Source: Tepidibacillus decaturensis
GTDB lineage: Bacteria > Bacillota > Bacilli > Tepidibacillales > Tepidibacillaceae
Assembly (NCBI RefSeq): GCF_001561915.1
Contig: NZ_LSKU01000001.1
Location: 2,659,710-2,718,317, forward strand
DNA length: 58,608 bases
Reading direction: 5' to 3'
A program made the translations under genes and the position numbers. This document shows, in pieces, positions 1-6,919 of the stretch (position 1 is its first letter; each line of letters starts with the position of its first letter). The notes beneath the pieces were generated by a model. That model made no database searches. It saw nothing but the letters and a program-made list of their open reading frames with translations, and had not been told where the DNA came from.

Positions 1-48
1 GGTGTTTTGCACCGTTCACATATTCCTGTCCTTGTTGTAAGGAAATAA
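1..48 (+). CDS. Universal stress protein (UspA family), C-terminal end
   Basis: The first 15 codons read [15 protein letters not shown] followed by TAA. This matches the usual last strand of UspA-fold proteins (..H.PVLVVR). The gene begins outside the window. It ends 23 bases before mdh, so the two are probably co-transcribed. The fragment is too short to say anything about nucleotide binding; the family assignment rests on this ending only. Confidence 0.65.
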   Translation, partial: GVLHRSHIPVLVVRK

Positions 49-71
49 AATGTAAAAGGGAGATGTTATTT

Positions 72-995
72 ATGAAACGCCCAAAAATTACAATTGTCGG
101 TGCTGGGAATGTTGGAGCTACACTTGCACACTTAACTTTATTAAAAAAATTAGGTGATGTTGTACTTATTGATATTGCAGAAGGTATTCCTCAAGGGAAG
201 GCACTTGATATGCAAGAATCGGCTCCTGTTGAATCTTTGAGCGCAAATATACTCGGCACGAATGACTACCAAAATACAAAGGATTCGGATATGATTGTGA
301 TCACTGCAGGAATCGCAAGAAAACCTGGAATGAGCCGTGATGATTTACTTGAAACTAACATCAAAGTGGTTCGGCAAGTCGTGCAACAATCCGCACCATT
401 GTCGCCAAACGCATTTCTGATTTTAGTCACCAATCCATCGGATGTCATGGCACAAGTTGCACTTCAAGAAAGTGGTTTTGCCCCTGAAAAAGTAATCGGA
501 CTTGGAGGCGTTTTGGATTCTGCTCGTTTTAGAACCTTTATCGCTCAAGAACTTGGAGTGTCCTATCGAGATGTGACCGCTTTTGTACTCGGTGGTCATG
601 GCGATGATATGGTTCCGCTAGCTCGCTACTCCTATGCAGGCGGAATTCCTATCGAGACGTTACTTACCAAAGAGAAGATAGACAGCCTTGTTGAGCGGAC
701 GCGTTTTGGCGGCGGAGAAATCGTGAACCTGTTGAAAACAGGAAGTGCCTATTATGCTCCTGGTTCATCGATCGTATCTATGATGGAAGCCATTTTACTT
801 GATGAAAAACGAATTATGCCTGTTTCCGCATTTGTAAATGGCAAATACGGAGTAGATGGTTTGTTTCTAGGAGTCCCTGTAGTGCTTGGCGCAAAAGGCG
901 TTGAACAAGTGCTTGAAATTCAATTAACGGAAGAAGAACATAAAGGGCTCATGAAATCGGCAGAAGGGGTTAAACGATTACTTAAACAAATGTAA
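72..995 (+). CDS. mdh: Malate dehydrogenase
   Basis: NAD-dependent enzyme interconverting malate and oxaloacetate in the TCA cycle; cytoplasmic. It is 307 residues, normal for the LDH-like malate dehydrogenases of Bacillales. The Rossmann motif GAGNVGAT lies at residues 10-17, substrate-binding arginines in RKPGMSR near 83-89, and the catalytic histidine in GGHGDDM near 176. An arginine rather than glutamine in the mobile loop favours malate over lactate. The start at 72 is chosen because the Shine-Dalgarno AAAGGGAGAT sits just upstream and would overlap the ATG at 63. It follows a UspA-type gene and ends at a hairpin terminator. Confidence 0.95.
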   Translation: MKRPKITIVGAGNVGATLAHLTLLKKLGDVVLIDIAEGIPQGKALDMQESAPVESLSANILGTNDYQNTKDSDMIVITAGIARKPGMSRDDLLETNIKVVRQVVQQSAPLSPNAFLILVTNPSDVMAQVALQESGFAPEKVIGLGGVLDSARFRTFIAQELGVSYRDVTAFVLGGHGDDMVPLARYSYAGGIPIETLLTKEKIDSLVERTRFGGGEIVNLLKTGSAYYAPGSSIVSMMEAILLDEKRIMPVSAFVNGKYGVDGLFLGVPVVLGAKGVEQVLEIQLTEEEHKGLMKSAEGVKRLLKQM

Positions 996-1011
996 CATAG
1001 TTGATACAAAG

Positions 1012-1051
1012 AGACTAGTTGCCTGACCATGGTTAGGAACTAGTCTTTTTG
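1012..1051 (+). terminator. Rho-independent terminator after mdh
   Basis: Inverted repeat AGACTAGTT / AACTAGTCT (1012-1020 and 1038-1046) followed by a run of T, 17 bases after the mdh stop codon. Confidence 0.85.
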
Positions 1052-1124
1052 TATTGGAATATTGTAGCTCTAACCATTTTTAAGCTGCTCAAATTAACTA
1101 ACAGTTCTACTCTCTGTTTTACCA

Positions 1125-1143
1125 TTACTTATGATACGGTTCA
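1125..1143. repeat. Direct repeat, outer att-like copy of the rlmH 3' end
   Basis: TTACTTATGATACGGTTCA is an exact 19-bp copy of the sequence that ends rlmH at 1812-1830. On the minus strand it reads GAA CCG TAT CAT AAG TAA, the codons for the last five RlmH residues (EPYHK) and the stop. The copies are 687 bp apart and bracket the toxin-antitoxin pair. The 3' end of rlmH is the known attachment site of SCC elements in staphylococci, so this is read as one end of an integrated element. Confidence 0.7.
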
Positions 1144-1183
1144 TTGTTGTTTGCCAAATACATAACTATTTCTTAATAATAAG

Positions 1184-1207
1184 CAAAAAGCCGTACTTCT
1201 GTACGAC
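1184..1207 (-). terminator. Terminator of the toxin gene
   Basis: On the minus strand, stem GTCGTAC / GTACGGC with a four-base loop is followed by TTTTT, just past the toxin stop codon. It lies inside the rlmH-repeat island. Confidence 0.7.
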
Positions 1208-1212
1208 AAATT

Positions 1213-1467
1213 TTATAAGCCTTCATATACCTGGCCTCTATTTCCGATATCTATAACCAGTATTATAAGTTCCTTATCATTCTTAGTAAAAATGACTCTG
1301 ATATCTCCAATTCTAAGTCTATAATATTCATTACCTTTTAACTTCTTTACGTCACCCTTAGGTAATCCATAAATGGCAGATAAAATTCTCTTTCTTTGTT
1401 GAGTATCCTGTTTATTAATAAACTTCAATGCATTTTTGTTTATGACAATTTTATAGTTCTGATTCAT
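1213..1467 (-). CDS. RelE/ParE-family toxin
   Basis: An 84-residue protein of typical RelE-superfamily size. The middle carries LKGNEYYRLRIGDIRVIF and the end has ILVIDIGNRGQVY, the conserved beta-sheet core of this family (YRLRxGdyRviy... vxdvgxRxxvY). Members cleave ribosome-bound mRNA or poison gyrase; the sequence does not decide which. Its start codon lies 17 bases inside the upstream antitoxin gene, so translation is coupled. The pair sits between duplicated rlmH ends, suggesting acquisition with a mobile island. Confidence 0.85.
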   Translation of the reverse strand: MNQNYKIVINKNALKFINKQDTQQRKRILSAIYGLPKGDVKKLKGNEYYRLRIGDIRVIFTKNDKELIILVIDIGNRGQVYEGL

Positions 1468-1717
1468 TAATACCTAACTCCTTCAGAACTTCTTCCATAC
1501 TGACAAATTCAAATTTTTCTGGACTATTTTTATATTCACTGATTATTTTCAGTTCCTCTTCATCTGGTTCAACTTCTTCAAGACTATCCCACTGTTTCTT
1601 GATTTCTTGCTCCTTTTTTTCCTTCAAAAAAGCATAATAATGTAAAACTTCTTTAAGAACTTCTACATCATTTTCATTAGCCAACTTAGTTATTAACTCT
1701 TTGGACAAAGGGCTCAT
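1451..1717 (-). CDS. Antitoxin partner of the RelE-type toxin
   Basis: An 88-residue acidic protein rich in Glu and Lys, without recognisable catalytic motifs. Residues about 10-45 look helical and the C-terminal half is strongly acidic, as in antitoxins that wrap a basic RelE toxin. It lies directly upstream of the toxin and overlaps it by 17 bases, the usual antitoxin-first order. The ATG at 1717 is preferred because GGTAGGTG precedes it at good spacing. An extended -10 promoter lies upstream. I do not recognise the family by name; the function is inferred from context. Confidence 0.7.
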   Translation of the reverse strand: MSPLSKELITKLANENDVEVLKEVLHYYAFLKEKKEQEIKKQWDSLEEVEPDEEELKIISEYKNSPEKFEFVSMEEVLKELGINESEL

Positions 1718-1750
1718 ACTGTTCACCTACCTGCTATACACTTTATATAT

Positions 1751-1785
1751 ATTATACCACATATACATCTGTATGTTATACTTAA
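1751..1785 (-). promoter_or_regulatory. Toxin-antitoxin promoter with possible operator
   Basis: On the minus strand an extended -10 TGGTATAAT (1751-1759 on plus) precedes the antitoxin. An imperfect palindrome around ATACATCTGTATGT (1763-1776) covers the spacer and -35 region, a plausible site for autorepression by the antitoxin complex. Confidence 0.45.
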
Positions 1786-1811
1786 GTTATAATGAAAGGT
1801 AGACTTTGTAC

Positions 1812-1830
1812 TTACTTATGATACGGTTCA
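1812..1830. repeat. Direct repeat, inner att-like copy within rlmH
   Basis: Exact 19-bp match to 1125-1143. It encodes the last five residues and the stop codon of RlmH, corresponding to the attachment core (TATCATAAG) used by SCC elements. Confidence 0.75.
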
Positions 1831-2291
1831 CCTCTATTGATCTTAAACGCTCTATACACCTGTTCCAACAATATCAACCTCATCAATTGGTGGGGGAAGG
1901 TCATTTTGGAAAAGGACAATAACATATTCGCTCGGTCATACACTTCTTTGGACAAGCCTAAGGAACCGCCGATCACAAAAACAATATGGCTTTTGCCATA
2001 GGTCATGAGCTGGTCTATTTCTTTTGCTAGCTGTTCGGAGTTTAGCATTTTGCCTTCAATGGCTAAGGCCACTACATAATCATCTTGCTTTATATTAGCA
2101 AGAATCCGTTCTCCTTCTTTTTGTTTTACCTGTTCCATTTCTGCTTCACTTAAGTTTTCTGGCGCTTTCTCATCAGCTAATTCGATGATTTGAACCTTGG
2201 TATATGCGGATAATCGTTTTTTATATTCTTCAATCCCTTGGATCAAATATTTTTCCTTTAACTTGCCAATCCCGATAACCGTAATTTGCAT
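1812..2291 (-). CDS. rlmH: 23S rRNA (pseudouridine1915-N3)-methyltransferase RlmH
   Basis: SPOUT-class methyltransferase that methylates pseudouridine 1915 of 23S rRNA using S-adenosylmethionine. From the ATG at 2291 it is 159 residues, exactly the family length, starting [16 protein letters not shown]. The knot region [13 protein letters not shown] and the C-terminal RGEPYHK are typical. A TTG at 2309 is in frame but adds six non-conserved residues. It lies downstream of the walRK-htrC operon as in B. subtilis, separated by a terminator. Its 3' end is duplicated at 1125, marking an insertion site. Confidence 0.95.
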   Translation of the reverse strand: MQITVIGIGKLKEKYLIQGIEEYKKRLSAYTKVQIIELADEKAPENLSEAEMEQVKQKEGERILANIKQDDYVVALAIEGKMLNSEQLAKEIDQLMTYGKSHIVFVIGGSLGLSKEVYDRANMLLSFSKMTFPHQLMRLILLEQVYRAFKINRGEPYHK

Positions 2292-2370
2292 ACTCCAACA
2301 TACCTCCAATCTTCCAACATTATATCCAAGCTAATTCCGTAAGATAAACTTACATATCAGAAAATATCCA

Positions 2371-2403
2371 TAAAAAAACGCAAAGTCTGTCATTAGACTT
2401 TGC
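2371..2403 (-). terminator. Terminator after htrC
   Basis: On the minus strand, GCAAAGTCT / AGACTTTGC stem followed by GTTTTTTTA. It closes the walRKHIJ-htrC operon before rlmH. Confidence 0.85.
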
Positions 2404-2437
2404 TGTTTTACTTTATCTCGTTTGTTCTTGAGCAGGT

Positions 2438-3682
2438 TTACCTTCGATTCTGATCAGGGACTTCTGTTAAGGTTAATTCTATCGATTGTAGGTTGCCATC
2501 TCGATAGAAGCTAACCTTCATTTTGTCCCCTACTTTTTTCTGTTTATATAAAAACTTACGTAAATCACTAGAGCTATTAATCGGCTGGTCATCTAATTTC
2601 ACGATCACATCTAATCGTTTTAATCCAGCTAAGTAAGCAGGACCAAATCGGCTTACATCATATATCACTATTCCATCATTTACGGATTCAGGTAATTTCA
2701 ATACATTTACTCGGTCTGCTTGTGACACAGAGTGAAGATCAATTTGCGTAATTCCCATATATGGACGTTTCACTTTTCCGTATTGAATCAATTGGTCAAT
2801 GATAGGTTTGGCCTCGCTGATTGGAATCGCAAAGCCTAACCCTTCTACACCACTTTCAGCGATTTTGGCACTATTGATGCCAATCACATCTCCATTGATA
2901 TTTAAGAGTGCTCCACCACTGTTTCCAGGGTTAATCGCAGCATCTGTTTGAATAACGTCTGTTTCCCAATCGGGTTGTCCATCTCCATCTAAATCTTTAT
3001 CAATGGTACGGTTTGGTGAGCTAACGACCCCAACTGTTACAGATTGAGAGAATTTAAGACCTAGTGGGTTACCGATTGCAATCGCTGGTTCTCCTGCTTT
3101 TAAGTTTGTTGAATCGCCAAAGGTTGCAACCGCATCTGCATATTTTTCATCAATAGAAATGACAGCCAAGTCTGTTAATTCATCTGCTCCCAAGACTTTT
3201 GCAGGAACTCTTTTTCCATCTGCAAGGGCAACCTCTACATTATTGGCCCCTTCAATCACATGGTTATTCGTGACGATATAAGCCTTCCCACTACGTTTAT
3301 CAAAAACAACACCTGACCCAACCCCTGCTTCCACACTTTTTGTTATATTTGTCCAGAAGTTAGTCTGTTTTTGAATATTTACAACGCCAACTACAGCTGG
3401 CTTTACTTTCTCCGTTGCATCAACAATGGCAGAATTGACATCAACTTGAATTTGTTTGCCACTGGTTACATTGGTTGGCGTTTGATTATTGATTGTTTGT
3501 GATGGAGGATTTACTCCTCCCTTAGGTGTCAAATCAATAATTCCTGAATTCACAAAAGTAGGCATCAACATCAGTACGATAAGTCCACCGATAATTGCAG
3601 AAACAAAAGCCGTTAATAAATTCGATCTATCATTTTTTCTCCTTCTTTTTTGGCTATAAAAATCCTCATCATTAAAATCCAT
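2438..3682 (-). CDS. htrC: HtrA-type membrane-anchored serine protease
   Basis: Quality-control serine protease of the outer membrane face, last gene of the wal operon as in B. subtilis (yyxA/htrC). From the ATG at 3682 (GGTGAG upstream): short basic cytoplasmic tail, one membrane segment at about 22-43, trypsin-like domain with His141 (TNNHV), Asp171 (TDLAV) and Ser255 (GNSGG), then one PDZ domain (about 300-400). Between residues 228 and 242 there is an unusual insertion with DLDGDGQPD, a calcium-binding-like loop, shortly before the catalytic serine. A GTG/ATG four codons upstream (3694) is possible but poorly spaced from a ribosome-binding site. Confidence 0.93.
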   Translation of the reverse strand: MDFNDEDFYSQKRRRKNDRSNLLTAFVSAIIGGLIVLMLMPTFVNSGIIDLTPKGGVNPPSQTINNQTPTNVTSGKQIQVDVNSAIVDATEKVKPAVVGVVNIQKQTNFWTNITKSVEAGVGSGVVFDKRSGKAYIVTNNHVIEGANNVEVALADGKRVPAKVLGADELTDLAVISIDEKYADAVATFGDSTNLKAGEPAIAIGNPLGLKFSQSVTVGVVSSPNRTIDKDLDGDGQPDWETDVIQTDAAINPGNSGGALLNINGDVIGINSAKIAESGVEGLGFAIPISEAKPIIDQLIQYGKVKRPYMGITQIDLHSVSQADRVNVLKLPESVNDGIVIYDVSRFGPAYLAGLKRLDVIVKLDDQPINSSSDLRKFLYKQKKVGDKMKVSFYRDGNLQSIELTLTEVPDQNRR

Positions 3683-3830
3683 TTTTCTCACCATCCTTGA
3701 TATTTTCCATTATTTCTATAGTACTATTTTTATACGAGATTGACCATCACATGTAGTCTATTTTCCTAGGAAGTAGGTAATAATGATCAATATATCTTAG
3801 AAAACGAAAATGAGGATAGGAGTGTTTCAT

Positions 3831-4031
3831 TTGAATAAGACTTATTTTTTGCCAAAAGATGTCGATATAATAGCACAACTTGCTGATTTAAAAGAAATCG
3901 ATTATAAAAATATGCTTGTTTTAACAGCCCTTATTGAATTGCTTATCGAAAAAGGTTTGATTTCTCGCCAAGAGGTTCTTCATAAAACACATCAATTAGA
4001 GACTGATTTAATCCTAGAAGATTTACTTTAA
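3831..4031 (+). CDS. Small hypothetical protein between htrC and walJ
   Basis: A 66-residue protein, MNKTYFLPKDVDIIAQL.., predicted largely helical, with acidic C-terminus. TTG at 3831 is taken as start because AGGAG lies nine bases before it; the in-frame ATG at 3810 precedes that site and would place it inside the gene. It is the only plus-strand gene within the wal operon region, divergent from htrC and convergent with walJ, overlapping the walJ stop by nine bases. No family recognised. The good ribosome-binding site and stop-to-stop overlap make a real gene more likely than chance. Confidence 0.6.
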   Translation: MNKTYFLPKDVDIIAQLADLKEIDYKNMLVLTALIELLIEKGLISRQEVLHKTHQLETDLILEDLL

Positions 4032-4841
4032 TCCAACCTTTTCTTTTTTGGATATGATTTTCTCTAATGCAGTTGGTCCATTAAAATAGGTGTCCATCAA
4101 TTGTACATCTTGTTCTGTAATTCCATAGTCTTCGAGAATATTCTTTACGGTTAATTTAGCTAATTCAGGTAAATTATTTTCTCTACTTAAATGGGCTAAA
4201 TATACTTTTTGGGTATCTCCTGAGATGATCTCAGATAATGCTTCACCTGATGCTTCGTTAGATAAATGCCCAACATCACTTAAAATTCTTTGTTTGATAC
4301 TCCAAGGATAAGAAGACATTCTTAGCATTTCTACATCATGATTCGCTTCAAAAATCAATGCATCGGAGCCGGCAATTTTTTGTTTAATCTTTTGACTCAC
4401 ATAACCAAGGTCTGTAACGACACTTACTTGAAGTTCATCTTGGCGAAAAAGGTAACCAACTGGCTCCGCAGCATCATGGGAAATGGCGAAAGATTCAATT
4501 TGTAAATCAGCAAAATCTCTCACCGCTCCTGTTTCAAATATGTATTTGCTTTCCTCCTCTATTTTCCCAACATGGGTTGGTAAATGGGCAAATGTTTTTT
4601 CATTGGCATATATGGGGATACTGTACTTTCGTGCAAGCACACCAATTCCTTTAATATGATCATCATGTTCATGGGTAATCAAAATCCCATCAATTTTTTT
4701 GGGATCAACGCCTATTTTTCCTAACCCCTCTTCTATTTTTTTACCACTCAGTCCTGCATCAATCAGGAAATTGACGTTTTCAGTTCCAACATAAATTGAA
4801 TTTCCAGTGCTGCCACTTGCTAAGACACTATATTTTATCAA
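4023..4841 (-). CDS. walJ: WalJ, MBL-fold hydrolase of the wal operon
   Basis: Metallo-beta-lactamase-fold protein (YycJ), 272 residues. The metal-binding motif HEHDDH is at residues 57-62 (His57, His59, Asp61, His62), with further ligands in ISHDAAEPVGY and HLSREN. Homologues act as 5'-3' exonuclease-like hydrolases linked to DNA repair and to coordination of wall synthesis with division. It follows yycI with 26 bases between and precedes htrC. Its last codons overlap the small plus-strand gene ending at 4031. Confidence 0.95.
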   Translation of the reverse strand: MIKYSVLASGSTGNSIYVGTENVNFLIDAGLSGKKIEEGLGKIGVDPKKIDGILITHEHDDHIKGIGVLARKYSIPIYANEKTFAHLPTHVGKIEEESKYIFETGAVRDFADLQIESFAISHDAAEPVGYLFRQDELQVSVVTDLGYVSQKIKQKIAGSDALIFEANHDVEMLRMSSYPWSIKQRILSDVGHLSNEASGEALSEIISGDTQKVYLAHLSRENNLPELAKLTVKNILEDYGITEQDVQLMDTYFNGPTALEKIISKKEKVGLK

Positions 4842-4867
4842 AATAGACCCTCCGCTAATCTTTCTTT

Positions 4868-5587
4868 TTAATAAGTTAATGCTTTCTCAACCGCACCTGT
4901 CAATGCGTTTACAAAGATCATATCCCGTTTTCCTTCTATTTGATAACTAATTCTCCAGACCGGAGTCAGTACTTGGACAGAAGTTTGTTGAGTTTGTCCA
5001 TGATATCCAAGTCTGATTTTTGTTATTATTGCTTCGCTTGGAAGCAATTGTTGATCCAAAAGGGTACGAAGTGCTGTATAGGAAGAAACAACTTGTCGAT
5101 CTGACCCTTGATTCATAACTTCAAAATATCTTTGTGAATATTGAATTGTGCCATCTTGATTGATTTGAAACTCTAATTTTGCGTTGAAATAAGGAAAGCC
5201 ATCTTTGATCTGATTATAGACAAGGTGGTTTTCCGTTGAAACGACTCCATCTAATTCATAGTGTTCAAAATTGGCGATTTTCTCTCTCGCTATCGATTCG
5301 ATTACCTCGTTCTCTACAGGCATTTTCACTTTAGCTAATGTTTTTCCTTCTGATAACTGATTTTCTTTCACTTGAAGGAAATGCATTTCTAAAATTTCTT
5401 TAGGAATCGTCGCATTTAAAATAATCTTTCGTTGGCTTAATGCCTGCCTTAATTCATCTAGGCTACTTCCATCCCATTGAGATTCGTTAATACTTTGACT
5501 TTGCTTCATATAGATTTGATATCCTAGTAAAAGATTAAGAAACAAAAAGGTTAAAATAAAGATGGTTTTTGTTTTCCCCCAATCCAT
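4868..5587 (-). CDS. yycI: WalI (YycI), WalK regulatory membrane protein
   Basis: Bitopic membrane protein that with YycH modulates the WalK sensor kinase. It starts MDWGKTKTIF, the typical beginning, followed by one membrane helix at about 7-25 and an extracytoplasmic domain of about 210 residues with the YycI fold. Two ATGs lie in tandem at 5590 and 5587; the first overlaps the yycH stop codon (TAATG), giving translational coupling. 239 residues, slightly shorter than B. subtilis YycI. Confidence 0.92.
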   Translation of the reverse strand: MDWGKTKTIFILTFLFLNLLLGYQIYMKQSQSINESQWDGSSLDELRQALSQRKIILNATIPKEILEMHFLQVKENQLSEGKTLAKVKMPVENEVIESIAREKIANFEHYELDGVVSTENHLVYNQIKDGFPYFNAKLEFQINQDGTIQYSQRYFEVMNQGSDRQVVSSYTALRTLLDQQLLPSEAIITKIRLGYHGQTQQTSVQVLTPVWRISYQIEGKRDMIFVNALTGAVEKALTY

Positions 5588-5589
5588 CA

Positions 5590-6906
5590 TTACATCCCAC
5601 CTTCATAAGCAGGTATTGTGATTTCGTCATTTTGGTTATATCGAACCCTCCAATGGGGAAAAAGTTCTAACACGTCATTCTTTTTTTCTACCTGATAACC
5701 TAATTCAATCGATGTAATTACTTTGGCATCGATCTTATGCTGTTCTAGTTTCTTTAATAATTCAGGGCCAGAACTGGTTTTAATATATTTCGTGTCCAAA
5801 TCCTGATCTAAAAGTGTCATCGATTGTTCTACTTTACTCACGATTCCATCGACTAATTGGATATTAATTTCGCCAATGAGGTACTTGTTAGTTAATAAAG
5901 GATACCCTCCTACATATTGCTGAAATGTGAAATAAGGTTGACTGGTGGCTTCAGCAAAGCCAAGATCATCAAGTTGATATTGACCAACCCAACCCCCATG
6001 TTGATTTACAAACCGAATAGAAGCAGCAAGATCATTATTCCAATCTAATTGTTTTCGATTATCTGTTACCGGCTGAAAATATGAAAATACCCGTTTATTC
6101 GGGAAAAATTGCATACTTCTACTTCCGTCTGTATAAAGAACACTTTCTTTATTACCCAATTCATATACCTTTCTAACCATGCTAGGATCAATAAATAACA
6201 ATTGAATATAATCCTCGATGGAAACAGGTGTAATAAATTTACGTACTTTTTTCATTTCCAGACCTTCATTAGGTAAATAAAAAATGGGTTTTGTATTGAT
6301 GTTCCTTTCCTTATTAAACGCCCAATAATATGAATACCTTGGTTGGTTTACTCCACTAGCAATGTATTTGGAAAGCTTTTTACTAGAGATTGAAGTTTCT
6401 GCTTGATACACTTTATCTTTTTGATCTGAGATAAAATAGACAATCACCTTTTCATTTTGGTCTAACACTAACCATAAGCGATTGATTTGATCAAGATACA
6501 TCGTAGTCGATATCTTATAAAGAGATGATAAGACAGAGTTAGGAAGTGAAAAAGGAAAAACAATCTCTATACCTTGCTCCACTTCTATCATTTTAGTCCA
6601 ATCTATAGGCTCTGAAATTGAAGTAATTTCGTAAAAAGACCAATGATCAAAATCAGCTTCTAATTGTTTAAAATCTTCACTATCTGTATTGGAGAGTGAA
6701 TGAGAATTTTCCCCAAGATGGTAGATAATTTGCTTTGGCCGAATCATTTGCTTTACATCTAATTCTTGGCCAAAGGTTAATCTAGGTACATATTCTGAAG
6801 GAGATTCTTTCTCATTATTAGGACTATAAAAGATCAGGAACCATGTTAGAAATAAACTATTGGCTACTAAAACAAATAATATTATTGATTTAATTCGCTC
6901 TTTCAC
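5590..6906 (-). CDS. yycH: WalH (YycH), WalK regulatory membrane protein
   Basis: Membrane-anchored partner of YycI that tunes WalK activity. From GTG at 6906 the protein is 438 residues with a single N-terminal membrane helix (SIILFVLVANSLFLTWFLIF, about 6-25) and a large outer domain. GTG is chosen because AAAGGAGG lies ten bases upstream; an ATG further 5' would overlap walK. It begins 13 bases after the walK stop codon and its own stop overlaps yycI. Confidence 0.93.
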   Translation of the reverse strand: MKERIKSIILFVLVANSLFLTWFLIFYSPNNEKESPSEYVPRLTFGQELDVKQMIRPKQIIYHLGENSHSLSNTDSEDFKQLEADFDHWSFYEITSISEPIDWTKMIEVEQGIEIVFPFSLPNSVLSSLYKISTTMYLDQINRLWLVLDQNEKVIVYFISDQKDKVYQAETSISSKKLSKYIASGVNQPRYSYYWAFNKERNINTKPIFYLPNEGLEMKKVRKFITPVSIEDYIQLLFIDPSMVRKVYELGNKESVLYTDGSRSMQFFPNKRVFSYFQPVTDNRKQLDWNNDLAASIRFVNQHGGWVGQYQLDDLGFAEATSQPYFTFQQYVGGYPLLTNKYLIGEINIQLVDGIVSKVEQSMTLLDQDLDTKYIKTSSGPELLKKLEQHKIDAKVITSIELGYQVEKKNDVLELFPHWRVRYNQNDEITIPAYEGGM

Positions 6907-6919
6907 TTCCTGACCTCCT

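Larger units (their letters stand above)
1125..1830. mobile_element. Miniature SCC-like island carrying a toxin-antitoxin pair
   Basis: The interval between two exact 19-bp copies of the rlmH terminus holds only a RelE-type toxin gene and its partner. No ccr recombinase or other integrase is present, so if it is mobile it must be moved in trans. The site, its orientation at the rlmH stop codon and the intact reading frame left in rlmH all match the way SCC elements insert. Seen: repeats and cargo. Inferred: mobility and Ccr use. Confidence 0.55.

Noticed and set aside
1763-1776. Palindrome upstream of the antitoxin as a possible inverted repeat end of the island
   Set aside because: It overlaps the promoter and has no partner at the other end, so an operator is more likely.
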